From positions 1 through 9,076 of the forward strand of contig JBBQSV010000027.1 of assembly GCA_038213615.1 (NCBI GenBank): 9,076 nt of DNA, read 5' to 3'. The notes under the pieces were generated by a model. That model did not search any database. It worked only from the letters and a program-made list of their open reading frames with translations, and was not told where the DNA came from. This DNA is from JBBQSV01 sp038213615 (lineage in GTDB: Bacteria > Patescibacteriota > Saccharimonadia > Saccharimonadales > OMJO01). Each line of letters begins with the position of its first letter. Position 1 is the stretch's first letter. Positions 6,858 through 9,076 of this stretch are shown in pieces. A program made the position numbers and the translations under genes.

Positions 6858-6873
6858 ATTCTAACGCGTTTAG
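6858..6873 (-). promoter_or_regulatory. Putative promoter -10 and overlapping dyad before the response regulator
   Basis: On the minus strand TAGAAT (6863-6858) ends 7 bases before the ATG, so transcription would begin at or next to the start codon. The 8-base palindrome AACGCGTT (6863-6870), flanked by an imperfect CTA/TAG extension, adjoins this hexamer and could bind a regulator. No consensus -35 is visible. Confidence 0.35.
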
Positions 6874-6917
6874 CTTAGGGCTGGCTGAGAAATATCTAAC
6901 ACGCGGGCGGGCTTTAG

Positions 6918-7550
6918 CTACTCTGCCAGCATCAACGGTTCGCGGCTAGGGGCCAGTAGTTGTTTCTGCACAAAATCCCAGTCTATCAGCTGCCAAAAGG
7001 CCGTGATGTAGTCAGGGCGGGCATTTTGGTAATCTAAATAATAGGCATGTTCCCAGACATCCAAGGCTAGCAGCGGTGTGTCGCCATCTTTAACGGGCGT
7101 CATGGCGTCGTGCATACCTTTAACTTCTAACTTGCCAGACTTGTTTTTGAGTAGCCATGCCCAGCCGCTGCCAAAATGTTTTAGGGCGGTGTCAGTAAAC
7201 TGCTGTTTGAATTCATCGAATGAACCAAAGGCCTCTTTTATGGCGTCGGCAATGTCGCCAGTGGCAGGATTGGCTTGGTCGGCCGATTTGGGGGGTTTCA
7301 TGCCATACCAATAAAAGGTGTGATTGTAGGCTTGGGCAGCGTTGTTGAATAGTGGGCCATCGTCGGCTTTGGCCACAATGTCTTCTATGGGCATGTTTAT
7401 TTGGTCACCTGTGCCAATTAGTTCGTTCAGCTTGTTGATGTAGGCGGCGTGGTGTTTGCCATAGTGATACTCCAGGGTCTTTTTAGAGATTAGTGGTTCT
7501 AACCCATCTAAGTCATAAGGTAGTTTTGGTAATACGAATTGCTTGCTCAT
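6918..7550 (-). CDS. sodB: Superoxide dismutase, iron type (SodB-like)
   Basis: This cytoplasmic enzyme converts superoxide to hydrogen peroxide and oxygen. The 210-residue protein has the complete Fe/Mn SOD ligand set: His29 (in EYHYGKHH), His77 (in YNHTFYW), Asp164 and His168 (in LDVWEHAYY). Gln73 in FNNAAQ, together with the GSGWAWL segment, is the pattern of iron enzymes such as E. coli SodB rather than Mn enzymes, although metal use cannot be proved from sequence. There is no signal peptide. I chose ATG at 7550 because AGGAGG lies 6 bases before it and the family N terminus (FVLPKLPYDLDGLEP) follows directly. The in-frame extension upstream to 7694 crosses the promoter and is not protein-like. 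A 67-base gap separates it from the regulator gene, with no clear terminator, so read-through is possible. Confidence 0.96.
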   Translation of the reverse strand: MSKQFVLPKLPYDLDGLEPLISKKTLEYHYGKHHAAYINKLNELIGTGDQINMPIEDIVAKADDGPLFNNAAQAYNHTFYWYGMKPPKSADQANPATGDIADAIKEAFGSFDEFKQQFTDTALKHFGSGWAWLLKNKSGKLEVKGMHDAMTPVKDGDTPLLALDVWEHAYYLDYQNARPDYITAFWQLIDWDFVQKQLLAPSREPLMLAE

Positions 7551-7556
7551 GGTGCG

Positions 7557-7584
7557 CCTCCTGCTAGTTACGCTACATATTATA
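7557..7584 (-). promoter_or_regulatory. sodB promoter -10 and ribosome binding site
   Basis: On the minus strand a perfect TATAAT (7584-7579) is followed by a leader of about 20 bases and AGGAGG (7562-7557), 6 bases before the sodB ATG. The -35 region has no close match to TTGACA, which would fit a promoter needing an activator, although that is inference. Confidence 0.6.
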
Positions 7585-7624
7585 GAACAGTTGCGTAAAT
7601 ATGAACGTGAAGTTTTCAGCGTAA
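7568..7624. repeat. Three GCGTAA hexamers in the sodB/reductase divergent region
   Basis: GCGTAA occurs at 7568-7573 (minus strand) and at 7593-7598 and 7619-7624 (plus strand), with starts spaced 25 and 26 bases apart. One lies just after the sodB -10, one just upstream of it and one further upstream. Even spacing in a 106-base regulatory region suggests binding sites for one transcription factor. The factor is unknown. Confidence 0.35.
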
Positions 7625-7635
7625 TCCAAGGATTA
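7622..7635. promoter_or_regulatory. Perfect dyad TAATCC-AA-GGATTA (possible operator)
   Basis: Two perfect 6-base arms flank a 2-base centre, ending 4 bases upstream of the reductase -10 hexamer. The dyad overlaps the third GCGTAA copy. The position is that of a repressor or activator site for the reductase gene. Confidence 0.4.
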
Positions 7636-7638
7636 ACG

Positions 7639-7658
7639 ATATACTCTTTGTAGTATAT
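7639..7658 (+). promoter_or_regulatory. Reductase -10 hexamer inside a second perfect dyad that reaches the start codon
   Basis: TATACT (7640-7645) is a good -10 hexamer ending 11 bases before the ATG, predicting a leader of only about 5 bases. The same bases form part of a perfect 7-base inverted repeat, ATATACT (7639-7645) and AGTATAT (7652-7658), with a 6-base loop. The second arm takes in the first two bases of the start codon. No Shine-Dalgarno sequence is present. Confidence 0.45.
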
Positions 7659-8760
7659 GTATAAGTTTGTTGTCGAAACCGTAGAAAAAAACACACCAAG
7701 TACTCTGCTGGTGACGCTTAAAAGCGACGAGCCTGACCACGTGTTTGGTTTTTTGCCTGGTCAATACGTGGCCATGAGTTTTTTGCGTCATGGTCGGAGC
7801 ACGCCAGCCCGTTGTTTTTCGGTAGTTAGTTCACCGACGGACCCCGAACATATTCAATTGAGTACGAGAATCAAGGGGCGGTTTACGACTGCTTTATCAA
7901 AGATACAGCCCGGCGCAGACGTGTCGATCCGAGGCCCATATGGTAGTTTCGTGTTTGACGCCGATAAACACCACAAACTGGTTATGTTGGCGGGGGGCAT
8001 AGGTATAACACCGTTTATAAGCATAATTCGCTATGCTACACGCCTGCACCTACCAAACAAAATGGTTCTGCTATTTAGTTGTCAGACCGATAGTGATGTG
8101 CCATTTGCGCAGGAATTGATTAAGTTGCAAGCCCAGAATCCAAACTTTACAGTGGTGTTCATTCTTGGAGATGACAGTGGTGCCAGATTGCCAGGACAAC
8201 AGATAGAGCATGGGCGCATAGACACGAAATTGCTGCAGCAGGTGACTAACAATAAGTTTGAAGACAAAGACTATTTCATTTGTGGCCCTCCGGGATTCAT
8301 GAAAGCCATGGCATCTACTCTGCTGGAAAACGGGGTTGAGCATAGTCAAATAGTGACCGAAGCCTTTAGCCAGGGTCCAACGCGTCAAACAGGTAAACTT
8401 TGGAGCTGGCCAGCCAATGTCTATGCTTTGTCGGCCATTGGCATGGTGCTGGGAAGCCTAGTGGTTATGGTTAGTGATATTGTGAAGACACTGCCCCCGA
8501 TAAATAGCTTTTCGAGCGGCAAGTCACAGAGTGTCAGCACACTCACGAATGCCCGCCAGAGCGAATTAGATAAACTGGTCAACAGTATTTCACCTACGGT
8601 ATCAACTAATACCAGTGCCCCCAAGGCTAAGGCAGTGGCCCCGAAAGCTACCGCTTCTCGGCCGGCCCAAACGCGAATCACCACTACACCGGTGGCTACC
8701 CCCGCGCCAGTTCGTACGCCAGTTTGTACTACGACGTCGAGCGGCACTGTATGTCAGTAG
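7657..8760 (+). CDS. FNR-like FAD/NAD(P)H oxidoreductase with C-terminal membrane anchor and Cys-ended tail
   Basis: This is a flavoprotein of the ferredoxin-NADP reductase superfamily that should move electrons between NAD(P)H and a one-electron or quinone-type partner. Residues 1-100 form the FAD barrel with RCFSVVSSP (52-60, the RxxS motif) and RGPYGSF (92-98). Residues 105-240 form the NAD(P) domain with LAGGIGITPF (111-120) and YFICGPPGFM (206-215). There is no [2Fe-2S] cysteine cluster, so it is not a fused ferredoxin reductase. After the catalytic core comes one hydrophobic helix (about 254-275), with basic residues before it suggesting the enzyme domain is cytoplasmic. A tail of about 90 residues rich in Ser, Thr, Pro and Ala follows and ends with Cys357 and Cys366 (CX8C) one residue from the stop. 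It overlaps apbE by 10 bases, implying joint expression. Substrate and partner cannot be read from sequence. The ATG at 7657 has no ribosome site. Confidence 0.85.
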   Translation: MYKFVVETVEKNTPSTLLVTLKSDEPDHVFGFLPGQYVAMSFLRHGRSTPARCFSVVSSPTDPEHIQLSTRIKGRFTTALSKIQPGADVSIRGPYGSFVFDADKHHKLVMLAGGIGITPFISIIRYATRLHLPNKMVLLFSCQTDSDVPFAQELIKLQAQNPNFTVVFILGDDSGARLPGQQIEHGRIDTKLLQQVTNNKFEDKDYFICGPPGFMKAMASTLLENGVEHSQIVTEAFSQGPTRQTGKLWSWPANVYALSAIGMVLGSLVVMVSDIVKTLPPINSFSSGKSQSVSTLTNARQSELDKLVNSISPTVSTNTSAPKAKAVAPKATASRPAQTRITTTPVATPAPVRTPVCTTTSSGTVCQ

Positions 8761-9076
8761 TATTGAGTCAAACAAAAGTGGCACTGGGCAGTGATTCGAC
8801 CATAGGGCTAGTTATGCCGGAGGATCAACCAGCCGGGACAATATTTTCGGAGCTTTGGGCGACTATCTTTAAATTTGAACGGCAGTTTAGCCGTTTTTTG
8901 CCAGGCAGTGAACTGTCGACTTTTAACCGAAACGCCGGTGTTAAACAGGCAATCACCCAGGGGTTTAGTCAGTTACTGGCAGTCGCCAGGCAGATGGCCG
9001 AATTAACGGACGGCATGTATAACCCATTCATATTGCCAGCCTTGCAGAAGGCTGGCTACAAACAGTCTATGTTGGG
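8751..9076 (+). CDS. apbE: FAD:protein FMN transferase (ApbE family), 3' end beyond window
   Basis: ApbE proteins transfer FMN from FAD onto a Thr or Ser of a target protein. The 108 complete codons visible show the family N-terminal pattern: ALGSDSTIGLV (residues 11-21), FERQFSRFLPGSELSTFNRNAG (42-63, the E..FSRF..SELS.lN signature), a helix with LLAVARQMAELTDGMYNPFI, and QKAGY near residue 102. The catalytic Mg-binding C-terminal part is outside the window, so activity cannot be judged. I used ATG at 8751, which overlaps the reductase stop by 10 bases; an in-frame TTG at 8763 is an alternative and neither has a clear ribosome site. There is no lipoprotein signal, unlike many periplasmic ApbE proteins, so this copy may be cytoplasmic or the true start may differ. 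The coupling to the reductase suggests that the flavinylated target is the reductase itself or a product encoded nearby. Confidence 0.85.
   Translation, partial: MSVVLSQTKVALGSDSTIGLVMPEDQPAGTIFSELWATIFKFERQFSRFLPGSELSTFNRNAGVKQAITQGFSQLLAVARQMAELTDGMYNPFILPALQKAGYKQSML

Noticed and set aside
7551..7694. Upstream in-frame extension of sodB (48 extra residues)
   Set aside because: It covers the sodB -10 and ribosome site and the divergent reductase start, and the added residues have no family similarity. AGGAGG clearly marks ATG at 7550.
8421..8747. Minus-strand open frame rich in Val, Ala and Gly
   Set aside because: It is a shadow of the Pro/Ala/Thr-rich reductase tail; its low complexity is a by-product of that composition.
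9033..9058. Perfect 9-base stem with a GCAG loop (9035-9056) inside apbE
   Set aside because: It lies in a conserved coding segment (LPALQKAGY) and is not followed by a T-run. It is too isolated to call a regulatory element.

Overview
This window looks like a compact oxygen-respiration and redox block from a bacterium of roughly balanced base composition. It carries a complete bo3-type (heme o / heme b / CuB) quinol oxidase operon, the heme O synthase gene, an iron-type superoxide dismutase, a two-component regulator pair, a membrane-anchored flavoprotein reductase and the start of an ApbE flavin transferase gene. The standard code is used, with TGA as a stop in cyoB and cyoC. The tetranucleotide CTAG is frequent, which argues against an enterobacterial chromosome even though the oxidase proteins align closely with E. 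coli CyoABCD by eye. My best guess is a Saccharibacteria-like (TM7, Patescibacteria) genome. That rests on gene content and general sequence style and no marker gene confirms it.

Layout. Positions 1-778 (minus) hold cyoE, cut by the window edge. A 119-base divergent promoter region separates it from cyoABCD on the plus strand (898-5148), whose genes abut or overlap by 4 bases. On the minus strand, converging on cyoD, come a histidine kinase (5161-6174), its OmpR-type regulator (6164-6850) and, upstream of them, an Fe-SOD (6918-7550). A second divergent region (7551-7656), dense in short repeats and dyads, separates the SOD from an FNR-like reductase (7657-8760). The reductase overlaps an apbE gene (8751 onward) that runs off the right edge. 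No stretch over 300 bases lacks a gene.

How it works together. CyoE makes heme O for the oxidase. CyoABCD oxidises quinol and reduces oxygen to water. SodB removes superoxide in the cytoplasm. The kinase/regulator pair is placed to control one or both sides of the cluster. The reductase and ApbE suggest a separate NAD(P)H-flavin electron route into or across the membrane.

Two points stand out. First, CyoD carries a C-terminal cupredoxin-like domain of about 95 residues, predicted to lie outside the cytoplasm. Second, the oxidase has lost both signature residues of the K proton channel (Lys362 of subunit I is Leu; Glu89 of subunit II is Val, E. coli numbering), while the D channel, heme and copper ligands and quinol-site residues are intact. 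The reductase is also unusual in having a C-terminal membrane helix and a Ser/Thr/Pro/Ala-rich tail ending in a CX8C pair.
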